Made by a program: the position numbers and the translations under genes | From: CAZALT01 sp964485515 | GTDB taxonomy: Bacteria; Actinomycetota; Acidimicrobiia; Acidimicrobiales; Acidimicrobilacustridaceae | DNA length: 19,816 bases | Reading direction: 5' to 3' | Assembly (NCBI GenBank): GCA_964485515.1 | Contig: CAZALT010000052.1 | Span: 1-19,816, forward strand | Shown: positions 13,847 through 19,816 of the stretch, piece by piece | Layout of the letters: the number at the start of each line of letters is the position of its first letter | How positions within the stretch are numbered: the stretch's first letter is position 1 | The notes under the pieces: model-generated | Told to the model about the DNA's origin: nothing | The model's input: only the letters and a program-made list of their open reading frames with translations | The model's database searches: none

Positions 13847-15886
13847 ATCGGCGTCGCCGGGGTCATGTTGGGGCTGTCGGCCTCGATCCTCGGGGTCGTC
13901 ACCCTCGCGTACGCGCTGCTGAAGAAGCGGCCCCACCTCCAGTCGTTGGCCCTGCCCTACACCGGGCTCATCATGGCCGGCGCGGTCGCGGCCTTCTTCG
14001 CCATGGAGCGCGGGCTCATCACCCGCGACTTCAGCCTGCTCTTCGTGGCCCAGAACGGCTCCTCGAAGACGCCGTTCATCTACAACGTCGCCACGCTGTG
14101 GTCCGCCCTCGAGGGATCGATCATCCTGTGGGCCACGATCCTTGCCGGCTACACCCTTCTCGTCGTGGTGAAGTTCCGCAAGCGCCTCGAAGATCCGCTC
14201 GTCGGGTGGGCGATGCTCACGATGTTCGCGGTCTGCATCTTCTTCTTCTTCCTCCTGGCGGGGCCGGCCAACCCGTTCAAGGGCTTCGACCCGCCGCCGG
14301 GCTTCGACGGGCCCGGCCCGAACCCCCTGCTGCAGAACCACCCGCTCATGGCGTTCCACCCGCCCATGCTCTACCTGGGCTACGTGGGCTTCACCGTGCC
14401 GTTCGCCTTCGCCATCGCCGCGCTGGCCACCGGTCGTGTCGGTGAAGGGTGGCTCGTGGCCACCCGACGGTGGACGCTGTTCGCCTGGGGGTTCCTCACC
14501 GTCGGCATCGTCCTCGGTTCGTGGTGGTCCTACGAGGTGCTCGGCTGGGGCGGCTACTGGGCGTGGGACCCGGTGGAGAACGCGTCGTTCCTCCCGTGGC
14601 TCACCGGCACCGCCTACATCCACTCGGTGATGGTGCAGGAGCGGCGCGGCATGTTGCGGGTCTGGAACCTGTCGCTGCTGTGCGCCACGTTCGCGCTCAC
14701 CATCCTCGGCACGTTCCTGACCCGATCCGGGGTGATCGACTCGGTCCACGCGTTCTCCGAGAGCTCCATCGGTCCCGCGATCCTCGCCTTCTTCGCGTTG
14801 ATCGTGGTGGTCACCGTCGGGCTCATCGCGTGGCGCGGCGACCGGCTCCGCGCCCCGGGGCGCATCGACTCGCCCCTGTCGCGCGAGGCCGCGTTCCTGG
14901 CCAACAACGTCCTGTTCGCCGCCTTCGCGTTCGTCGTGCTCCTCGGCACCGTGTTCCCGCTGCTGGTCGAGGCCATCAACGACAGCAGGACCTCGGTCGG
15001 CACCCCCTACTTCAACCGGATGACGATGCCCATCGGGCTCACGCTCCTGTTCTTGATGGGCGTCGCTCCTGTGCTTCCGTGGCGCAAGGCATCGGGCGAG
15101 CTGTTGCGCCACCGGCTGTTCTGGCCGGCGTGGGCCGGCGTGGGATCCGTCGTCCTGGCCGTCGTGCTGGGCGCGTCCGGCTTCGCTCCGCTCATCGCCT
15201 TCGGCCTGGCCGGCTTCGCCGCCGGTTCCGCAGTGCGCCAGATCGTCCTCGCCACCCGCCGCCAGGGATGGCGCGGCCTCGTGGGTCGAGCCAACGGCGG
15301 CATGATCGTCCACCTCGGCGTGATCATGATCGCCGTGGCGTTCGCCGCCAGCTCCTCGTATGTCCGCCAGGCCGAGTTCAAGCTCGAGCCGGGCCAGACC
15401 GCCGACTTCGCGGGGCACGAGCTGACGTTCATCAAGACCTTCACCAAGGTCGAGGACAACAAGACCACCACCCAGGCGCTCGTCGAGATCGACGGGACCG
15501 GCCCGTGGGCGCCAGGGCTCCAGCAGTTCACGTTCGGCACGCAGATCATCGGTGTGCCGTCGGTGCGGACCACCCCGTTCAACGACGTGGCGCTCACGCT
15601 CCTGGCGCTGCCCGAGGGCGAGTCCACCGCGGTGACGATCCGTGCCACCGCCCAGCCGCTGATCGTGTGGCTCTGGATCGGTGGCGGCGTCATGGCGGTC
15701 GGCACGATCTTCGCGGCCTTCCCCGGCCGTCGTCGTCGCCCGACCGACCCGGTCTCCGCTCCGCTCGCCGGCGCCGCTCCCCGGCGCACCCCCGAACACG
15801 ACGACACGTCGGCGGGCCTGGCGTCGAGCGAACCCGGCGACCGCGCCGCGGCTGATGAGCCCGACGCCGTGGGAGCGCCGACATGA
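13835..15886 (+). CDS. ccmF: cytochrome c heme lyase subunit CcmF
   Basis: 683-residue polytopic membrane protein, the core of the System I synthetase that reduces heme and attaches it to the CxxCH motif of apocytochrome c outside the membrane. The WWD-domain signature WGGYWAWDPVENAS lies at 238-251, and further typical segments are HPPMLYLGYVG, LTRSGVIDSVHAFS and FPLLVEAI. The length matches the family. A large extracytoplasmic domain near the C-terminus is followed by a final helix and a polar Ala/Pro-rich tail. The only start giving the full protein is the ATG at 13835, the last of five tandem ATG units. No ribosome-binding site precedes it, so translation should depend on ribosomes arriving through the upstream relay. 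The stop overlaps ccmG as ATGA. Confidence 0.97.
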   Translation: MNQTIGVAGVMLGLSASILGVVTLAYALLKKRPHLQSLALPYTGLIMAGAVAAFFAMERGLITRDFSLLFVAQNGSSKTPFIYNVATLWSALEGSIILWATILAGYTLLVVVKFRKRLEDPLVGWAMLTMFAVCIFFFFLLAGPANPFKGFDPPPGFDGPGPNPLLQNHPLMAFHPPMLYLGYVGFTVPFAFAIAALATGRVGEGWLVATRRWTLFAWGFLTVGIVLGSWWSYEVLGWGGYWAWDPVENASFLPWLTGTAYIHSVMVQERRGMLRVWNLSLLCATFALTILGTFLTRSGVIDSVHAFSESSIGPAILAFFALIVVVTVGLIAWRGDRLRAPGRIDSPLSREAAFLANNVLFAAFAFVVLLGTVFPLLVEAINDSRTSVGTPYFNRMTMPIGLTLLFLMGVAPVLPWRKASGELLRHRLFWPAWAGVGSVVLAVVLGASGFAPLIAFGLAGFAAGSAVRQIVLATRRQGWRGLVGRANGGMIVHLGVIMIAVAFAASSSYVRQAEFKLEPGQTADFAGHELTFIKTFTKVEDNKTTTQALVEIDGTGPWAPGLQQFTFGTQIIGVPSVRTTPFNDVALTLLALPEGESTAVTIRATAQPLIVWLWIGGGVMAVGTIFAAFPGRRRRPTDPVSAPLAGAAPRRTPEHDDTSAGLASSEPGDRAAADEPDAVGAPT

Positions 15887-16512
15887 GCAACACCGGAACC
15901 GACGGCGGAGAGTTCGGAGCCGGAACGACCCGGGTCACGAGCCACACGGCGCGCTGGGTCGCCATCGGCGTCGGCGTCGTGCTCATCGCCTTCATCGCGG
16001 TGCTCGCCACCCGCGAGTCGGCCGACAGCGACAGCATCTCGAGCAAGCTGATCGGCCAGCCCGTCCCCGCCGCGCAGGGCACCACGCTCGACGGCGAGGC
16101 CTTCGACATCGACGACCAGCGGGGACGCTGGGTGGTCGTGAACTTCTTCGCCACCTGGTGCGGGCCCTGCATCGCCGAGCACCCCGAGCTCGTGGCGTTC
16201 ACCGAGGACCACGCGGCCAGCAACGACGTGGCGGTGGTGAGCGTCTCGTACGGCAAGAACGCCGACCTGGGCCAGTTCTTCGAGAAGAACGGCGGCGACT
16301 GGCCCGTCATCACCGATGACGACGGACAGATCGCGCTCGGGTTCGGTACGAGCATGGTTCCGGAGAGCTACGTCATCAGCCCCGACGGGGTCGTGGTCGC
16401 CAAGTTCAACGGCGTCACCCAGGCCGGTCTCGACGGGGTGATCGCCCGCTACAGCGGCGGCGCGGTCGGTGCGAGCACCACGACCACGATCAGCGCAGGG
16501 GCTGGATCGTGA
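15883..16512 (+). CDS. ccmG: thioredoxin-like protein CcmG/DsbE
   Basis: 209 residues. A membrane anchor (about 25-43) holds a thioredoxin domain outside the membrane, with the redox motif WCGPC at 92-96 in VVVNFFATWCGPCIAEHPEL. The domain opens with KLIGQPVPAAQGTTLDG, typical of DsbE/ResA-type proteins, and GTSMVPESYVI carries the cis-proline. It would reduce apocytochrome cysteines, or CcmH, before heme ligation. A short Ala/Thr/Ser tail ends the protein. It overlaps ccmF (ATGA) and ccmH (GTGA), and its place in the operon identifies it as CcmG rather than a general thioredoxin. Confidence 0.93.
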   Translation: MSNTGTDGGEFGAGTTRVTSHTARWVAIGVGVVLIAFIAVLATRESADSDSISSKLIGQPVPAAQGTTLDGEAFDIDDQRGRWVVVNFFATWCGPCIAEHPELVAFTEDHAASNDVAVVSVSYGKNADLGQFFEKNGGDWPVITDDDGQIALGFGTSMVPESYVISPDGVVVAKFNGVTQAGLDGVIARYSGGAVGASTTTTISAGAGS

Positions 16513-17045
16513 GCGGTTCCACCGATCGCTCCCGGTCGTCGGTCCCGTGGTGGGTCGCCTGGGCGGCGATGGCCGCCATCACGTCGGTCGCCCTGGTCAT
16601 CGGGGTGTCACGCGACGACGGTCCGCAGACCGCCCAGGACCGCGTCACGGCGCTGGCCCGTCTGATCAAGTGCCCCACGTGCGCCGGCGAGTCGGCCGCC
16701 GAGTCCAACTCGCCGGCCGCGAAGGCGATCCGCATCGACCTCGCCGAGCGCGTCGAGCAGGGCCAGACCGACGACGCCATCATCGATGCCTATGCCAACT
16801 CGCCGTTGGGTGACGATCTGTTGCTCACGCCGAGCTCGAGCGGTGTGATCGGGCTGGTGTGGATCCTGCCCGTGGTGTTCCTGGCCCTCGCCGTTGCAGG
16901 CCTGGTGCTGGCCTTCGTGCGCTGGAGGCGGATGCCGACGGTGCACGCCACCGACGCCGATCGCGATCTGGTCGCCGAGGCCCGGAGCGGGCGCGCCGAT
17001 GCATCGTCGGACGGTGACCGAACCGGTGGGGACTCCTCTCGGTGA
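16509..17045 (+). CDS. ccmH: cytochrome c maturation protein CcmH (thioredoxin-like part)
   Basis: 178 residues. A first helix (about 14-32) is followed by a small extracytoplasmic domain bearing C55 and C58 in IKCPTCAGES, the equivalent of the LRCxxC motif that binds or reduces apocytochrome c. A conserved stretch SPAAKAIRIDLAERVEQGQTDDAIIDAYA follows, then a second helix (about 111-134) and a polar tail. The arginine or leucine before the first cysteine in many homologues is replaced by Ile-Lys. The GTG start overlaps the ccmG TGA. The C-terminal TPR half of Escherichia coli CcmH is encoded separately by the next gene, as in alphaproteobacteria. Confidence 0.93.
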   Translation: MSGSTDRSRSSVPWWVAWAAMAAITSVALVIGVSRDDGPQTAQDRVTALARLIKCPTCAGESAAESNSPAAKAIRIDLAERVEQGQTDDAIIDAYANSPLGDDLLLTPSSSGVIGLVWILPVVFLALAVAGLVLAFVRWRRMPTVHATDADRDLVAEARSGRADASSDGDRTGGDSSR

Positions 17046-18100
17046 CCGCTTCGTCCGGAGGCTCAGTTGGGTCGGGCGGTACCCGGGCCCGCCGTGAGGC
17101 CCGCACCGCGTCGTCGGGATCGCCGGGATCGCCGGGCAAGGACCCGAGCGGTCGTTCGACGTCACGTCGGGACGAACCGACCGCGCCGGCGGTGGCCGAT
17201 CCCGCCGCGGGTGCGGGCCCGGCTACGGGCGCATCATCGGCGCGCACGAGCGGGACGACCGGTCGGTCAGGGCACGGCGATCTGCTCGATCCCGACACCG
17301 TCGTGGCGCTCGAGGAGGAACGCGACTTCCTCCTGAAGTCGCTCGACGACCTCGACCGAGAGCACGACGTCGGCGACGTCGACGACGTCGACTACGAGGA
17401 GCTGCGCGACGACTACACCGCCCGCGCCGCAGCGGCGATCCGCGCCCTCGACCAGCACGCCGCGGTGGTGGACGCCCGCAACCGCGGGAGCTCGTGGCCC
17501 AAGATCGCGGCGATCCTCGTCGTCGTCGCCCTCGCCGGCGGGTTGGCCGGATGGCTCGTCGCGTCGTCGTCTGGCCAGCGCGATCCGGGCGGATCGCTCA
17601 CCGGCGACATCCGGTCCAGCTCGCTCGGCGAGATCCAGAAGGCCAAGAGCCTCACCGGACAGGCTCAGGTCGCGCTGAACGAGGGCGACTCGGATCAGGC
17701 AGTCGCCCTCTTCCAGCAGGCCATCGAGACCTATCGCTCAGCCCTCGACATCGACCCCAACAACGTGGAGGCGCTCACCTACCAGGGGTGGTTGCTGCAC
17801 AACCTCTACGTGCTGTTCGAGGGCAGCGGGGCGACCACCGAGGCCCAGCAGTTCGAGCAGGGGGCGCTGGAGTCGCTCGACCACGCCCTCGAGATCGACC
17901 CGACCTCGGCCGATGCCCTCGTCTTCCGCGCCGTCATCGCGGAGCGCCAGGGCCGTTCGGCCGACGCGCTGGCCGACCTCGAGGCTCTGCCCGAGGGCGG
18001 CCTGCCCACCCAGATGCAGGGCCTGGTCGACGGGCTCCGCGCTCGCGTCGAGTCCGCCGCGGACGAGACCTCGACGACCACCGCCTCGGCCGGAGGCTGA
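17042..18100 (+). CDS. ccmI: TPR protein CcmI
   Basis: 352 residues. A disordered Ser/Gly/Thr-rich N-terminus (1-80) is followed by a predicted coiled coil (about 83-140, EEERDFLLKSLDDLDREHDV and DYEELRDDYTARAAA) resembling the cytoplasmic loop of CcmI. One membrane helix comes next (about 154-177). The outer part holds tetratricopeptide repeats (for example NEGDSDQAVALFQQAIETYR with ALDIDPNNVEAL, and ALEIDPTSADALVFRAVIAE) that would bind the C-terminus of apocytochrome c and deliver it to CcmF-CcmH. The GTG start overlaps the ccmH stop. This is the last gene of the operon. Classical CcmI starts with a membrane helix, which is missing here, so topology differs from the proteobacterial protein. 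Confidence 0.85.
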   Translation: MTASSGGSVGSGGTRARREARTASSGSPGSPGKDPSGRSTSRRDEPTAPAVADPAAGAGPATGASSARTSGTTGRSGHGDLLDPDTVVALEEERDFLLKSLDDLDREHDVGDVDDVDYEELRDDYTARAAAAIRALDQHAAVVDARNRGSSWPKIAAILVVVALAGGLAGWLVASSSGQRDPGGSLTGDIRSSSLGEIQKAKSLTGQAQVALNEGDSDQAVALFQQAIETYRSALDIDPNNVEALTYQGWLLHNLYVLFEGSGATTEAQQFEQGALESLDHALEIDPTSADALVFRAVIAERQGRSADALADLEALPEGGLPTQMQGLVDGLRARVESAADETSTTTASAGG

Positions 18101-18180
18101 CCAACCCGCGAGCGAACGTGGCTGGGCGATGCCCTGGCCCGGGGGGTGGGACCACGCCTGAAGCGCTCGGGTGGACCTGC

Positions 18181-18196
18181 TTGACCGTCCGGTCAA
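18181..18196. promoter_or_regulatory. palindrome upstream of the alpha/beta hydrolase (operator-like)
   Basis: TTGACCG-TC-CGGTCAA is a 7-bp perfect dyad with a 2-base centre, 19 bases before the ATG at 18216. Its size and ACCG/CGGT core resemble TetR-family operators. The regulator is not identified. The TetR gene in this window is about 14 kb away and a link to it is only a possibility. Confidence 0.55.
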
Positions 18197-18215
18197 CCTC
18201 CGGAAGGATCGGCCG

Positions 18216-19160
18216 ATGCCACGCGTTGCCACGAACGGGATCGAGATCGAGTACGACACGCTCGGCGATCCCGACGATCCCGCCCTCGTCCTGGTCGGCG
18301 GGCTCGGCTCGCAGCTCCTCAGCTGGGACGACGAGCTCTGCCAAGGCTTCGTCGACCGCGGGTTCTTCGTCGTGCGGTTCGACAACCGCGACTCGGGACT
18401 GTCCACCCACATCGACGCCCCCGACCTCGACCTCATGGAGGCGGTGGCCACCGTCCTCGCCGGGGGCGAGATCCAACCCCCGTACCTGCTCACCGACATG
18501 GCCCGCGACACCTGGGGTCTCATCGACCACCTGGGCCTGACCGGCGTCCACCTGCTGGGCGTGTCGCTCGGCGGGATGATCGCCCAGACGATGGCGATCC
18601 AGGATCCGGATCGGGTCATCTCGCTCACCTCGATCATGTCGACCACCGGCGACCCCGACGTGGGTCATCCGCATCCCGAAGCGGTCGCGGTCCTGCTCGA
18701 GCCCACCCCGCCCGACCGCGACGGCGCCATCGAGCACGAGGTGGCGTGCGCACGGGCGATCAGCAGCCCGGACTACTTCGACGAGGACTACGTCCGGGCC
18801 CGCAAGACCTTGGCCTACGACCGGTCCTTCCACCCCGATGGCACCGTCCACCAGCTGCTCGCCATCGTCAGCTCGCCACCGCGCTCAGACCAGCTCCGCG
18901 CGCTCGACCTCGAGGCGCTCGTGGTCCACGGCACGATCGACCCGCTGGTCGATGCGTCCGGTGGTGAGCGCACCGCCGAGTGCCTTCGAGGATCCGAGCT
19001 GCTGCTCATCGAGCGCATGGGCCATGCCATCCCGCACGAGTTCTGGGCCCAGGTGATCAGCGCCGTGGTCGCGGTCGCGGTGCGTGGCGAGCGGCGCTCC
19101 GCCGGTGCTGCCGGTGCTGCCGGTGCTGCCGATCCTGCCGGTGCTGCCGGCGCGAACTAG
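18216..19160 (+). CDS. alpha/beta-fold hydrolase
   Basis: 314 residues. The alpha/beta-hydrolase triad is readable: nucleophile S117 in LLGVSLGGM, acid D242 in VVHGTIDPLVD and H270 in ERMGHAIPHEFW. The N-terminal half has the typical oxyanion-hole loop LVGGLGSQLLSWD and RFDNRDSGLS. A cap insert lies around residues 150-210. There is no signal peptide, so it is cytoplasmic. Substrates of such enzymes vary (esters, lactones, epoxides) and none can be named. The start is fixed by GGAAGGA at 18202-18208, 7 bases before the ATG. It lies 115 bases after ccmI with its own palindrome, so it is probably a separate transcription unit. The C-terminus is a low-complexity Ala/Gly tail encoded by 9-base repeats. 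Confidence 0.88.
   Translation: MPRVATNGIEIEYDTLGDPDDPALVLVGGLGSQLLSWDDELCQGFVDRGFFVVRFDNRDSGLSTHIDAPDLDLMEAVATVLAGGEIQPPYLLTDMARDTWGLIDHLGLTGVHLLGVSLGGMIAQTMAIQDPDRVISLTSIMSTTGDPDVGHPHPEAVAVLLEPTPPDRDGAIEHEVACARAISSPDYFDEDYVRARKTLAYDRSFHPDGTVHQLLAIVSSPPRSDQLRALDLEALVVHGTIDPLVDASGGERTAECLRGSELLLIERMGHAIPHEFWAQVISAVVAVAVRGERRSAGAAGAAGAADPAGAAGAN
19101..19154 (+). repeat. 9-bp tandem repeat in the hydrolase C-terminus
   Basis: About six copies of GCCGGTGCT (the fourth and sixth degenerate) encode an AGA-type tail. The period is a multiple of three, so copy-number change would only lengthen or shorten the tail. Confidence 0.9.
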
Positions 19161-19179
19161 GCCGTCACCGTCCGACGGC
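19161..19179 (+). terminator. hairpin directly after the hydrolase stop codon
   Basis: GCCGTC-ACCGTCC-GACGGC, a perfect 6-bp G/C-rich stem with a 7-base loop, begins on the base after the TAG. It is followed by a moderately T-containing stretch but no true T-run. It is a probable terminator or 3'-end stabiliser. Confidence 0.5.
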
Positions 19180-19254
19180 ATGCTGTTCCCGTCAACGTCC
19201 CCGTCGGCCGAGGGGCCCCGCGCTCCCGACGACCCACCGCACAGGAGTGCGCGC

Positions 19255-19816
19255 ATGACTGATCCCAACACCGCAGGTCGCACACAGGCCGCCACCCCGA
19301 CCGGCCCACTGGTCGGCGTCAAGGTGGTGGAGCTCGCCGGCATCGGCCCGGGTCCGTTCTGTGCCATGGTCCTGTCCGACATGGGTGCCGACGTCATCCG
19401 TGTCGACCGCACCAGCGCGGTTCACGGGACACCCGACGTCCCGCCGGCCGACACGCTCAACCGGGGCCGTCGGTCGGTAGCCCTCGACCTCAAGTCGCCC
19501 GAGGGCATCGAGGTCCTCCTCGACCTGGTGGGCGAGGCCGACGCCCTGCTCGAGGGGTACCGGCCCGGTGTGTGCGAGCGGCTGGGCATCGGTCCCGACG
19601 TGTGCCTCGAGCGCAACCCTCGTCTGGTCTTCGCCCGCATGACCGGTTGGGGCCAGGACGGTCCCTACGCCGACCGCGCCGGCCACGACATCAACTACAT
19701 CGCGCTGGCCGGAGCGCTCGACGCCATCGGCCGGGCCGGCGACAAGCCGCTGCCCCCGCTCAACCTGGTCGGCGACTTCGGCGGCGGGGGCCTGCTCGCC
19801 GCGTTCGGCATCGTGT
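19255..19816 (+). CDS. alpha-methylacyl-CoA racemase (5' part)
   Basis: The first 187 residues of a family III CoA-transferase-like enzyme, cut by the window edge. The subgroup is alpha-methylacyl-CoA racemase, which inverts the 2-methyl centre of branched acyl-CoAs so that beta-oxidation can proceed. GVKVVELAGIGPGPFCAMVLSDMGADVIRVDR is the family N-terminus. H144 in AGHDINY and D174 in VGDFGGG correspond in sequence and in 30-residue spacing to the catalytic H126 and D156 of the Mycobacterium tuberculosis racemase. The third catalytic residue would lie beyond the window. AGGAG at 19243-19247 sits 7 bases before the ATG. The first 18 or so residues are a polar extension. With the crotonases it fits an acyl-CoA-degrading lifestyle, though they are not adjacent. 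Confidence 0.9.
   Translation, partial: MTDPNTAGRTQAATPTGPLVGVKVVELAGIGPGPFCAMVLSDMGADVIRVDRTSAVHGTPDVPPADTLNRGRRSVALDLKSPEGIEVLLDLVGEADALLEGYRPGVCERLGIGPDVCLERNPRLVFARMTGWGQDGPYADRAGHDINYIALAGALDAIGRAGDKPLPPLNLVGDFGGGGLLAAFGIV

Noticed and set aside
13718..15799. A long open frame of about 690 codons on the minus strand, antisense to ccmF
   Set aside because: It is Glu/Arg/Gly/His-rich without domains or membrane logic, typical of the open antisense frame in very G+C-rich coding DNA. CcmF on plus is unambiguous.
1..19816. tRNA or rRNA genes, insertion sequences, phage or defence systems
   Set aside because: No cloverleaf-like segment, transposase motif, terminal inverted repeat pair or known defence domain was recognised on reading both strands. 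A tRNAscan or HMM search could still find something I missed.

Overview
The window is very G+C-rich DNA with strong third-position G/C bias, many GTG starts, GTGA/ATGA gene overlaps and several TAnnnT -10 boxes only 6-9 bases before start codons. Together with an FhuF-type Fe-S protein, a CsoR repressor, a septum-formation lipoprotein, a class E sortase and an alpha-methylacyl-CoA racemase, this points to an actinobacterium. An Acidimicrobiia-like lineage is my best guess, because the window carries a complete System I (Ccm) cytochrome c maturation operon. Most actinobacteria that make c-type cytochromes use System II (ResB/CcsA) instead. The lineage is inference, not proof.

Left part (1-7.3 kb): an FhuF-like 2Fe-2S protein (minus) diverges from a csoR-type copper repressor that has its own operator. 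A TauE/SafE permease (minus) diverges from a LysR regulator. A TetR regulator follows, then a GT4 glycosyltransferase overlapping a small two-helix membrane protein (both minus). The glycosyltransferase diverges across only 18 bases from an MGH1/GH63-like glycoside hydrolase (plus). A membrane-anchored protein of unknown function closes this part.

Middle part (7.3-10.7 kb): two overlapping crotonase-fold genes run on plus. Then come a sortase and a septum-formation lipoprotein on minus, separated by an unusual repeat (below).

Right part (10.7-19.8 kb): ccmA-B-C-D-E-F-G-H-I form one tightly overlapping plus-strand operon. CcmAB with CcmC, CcmD and CcmE make, load and release holo-CcmE. CcmF with CcmH and CcmI attaches heme to apocytochrome. 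CcmG is the thioredoxin-like reductant. An alpha/beta hydrolase and the 5' part of an alpha-methylacyl-CoA racemase follow.

The most unusual observation is at two gene junctions, ccmE-ccmF and sortase-lipoprotein. In each, the start-codon region of the downstream gene has been tandemly duplicated, with a 14-base unit in one and a 17-base unit in the other. This creates a chain of five-codon mini-ORFs. Each mini-ORF's stop codon overlaps the next start codon (ATGA in one case, TGATG in the other), and the chain ends exactly at the real start. The two sequences are unrelated but share the same architecture, which suggests a termination-reinitiation relay between cistrons.
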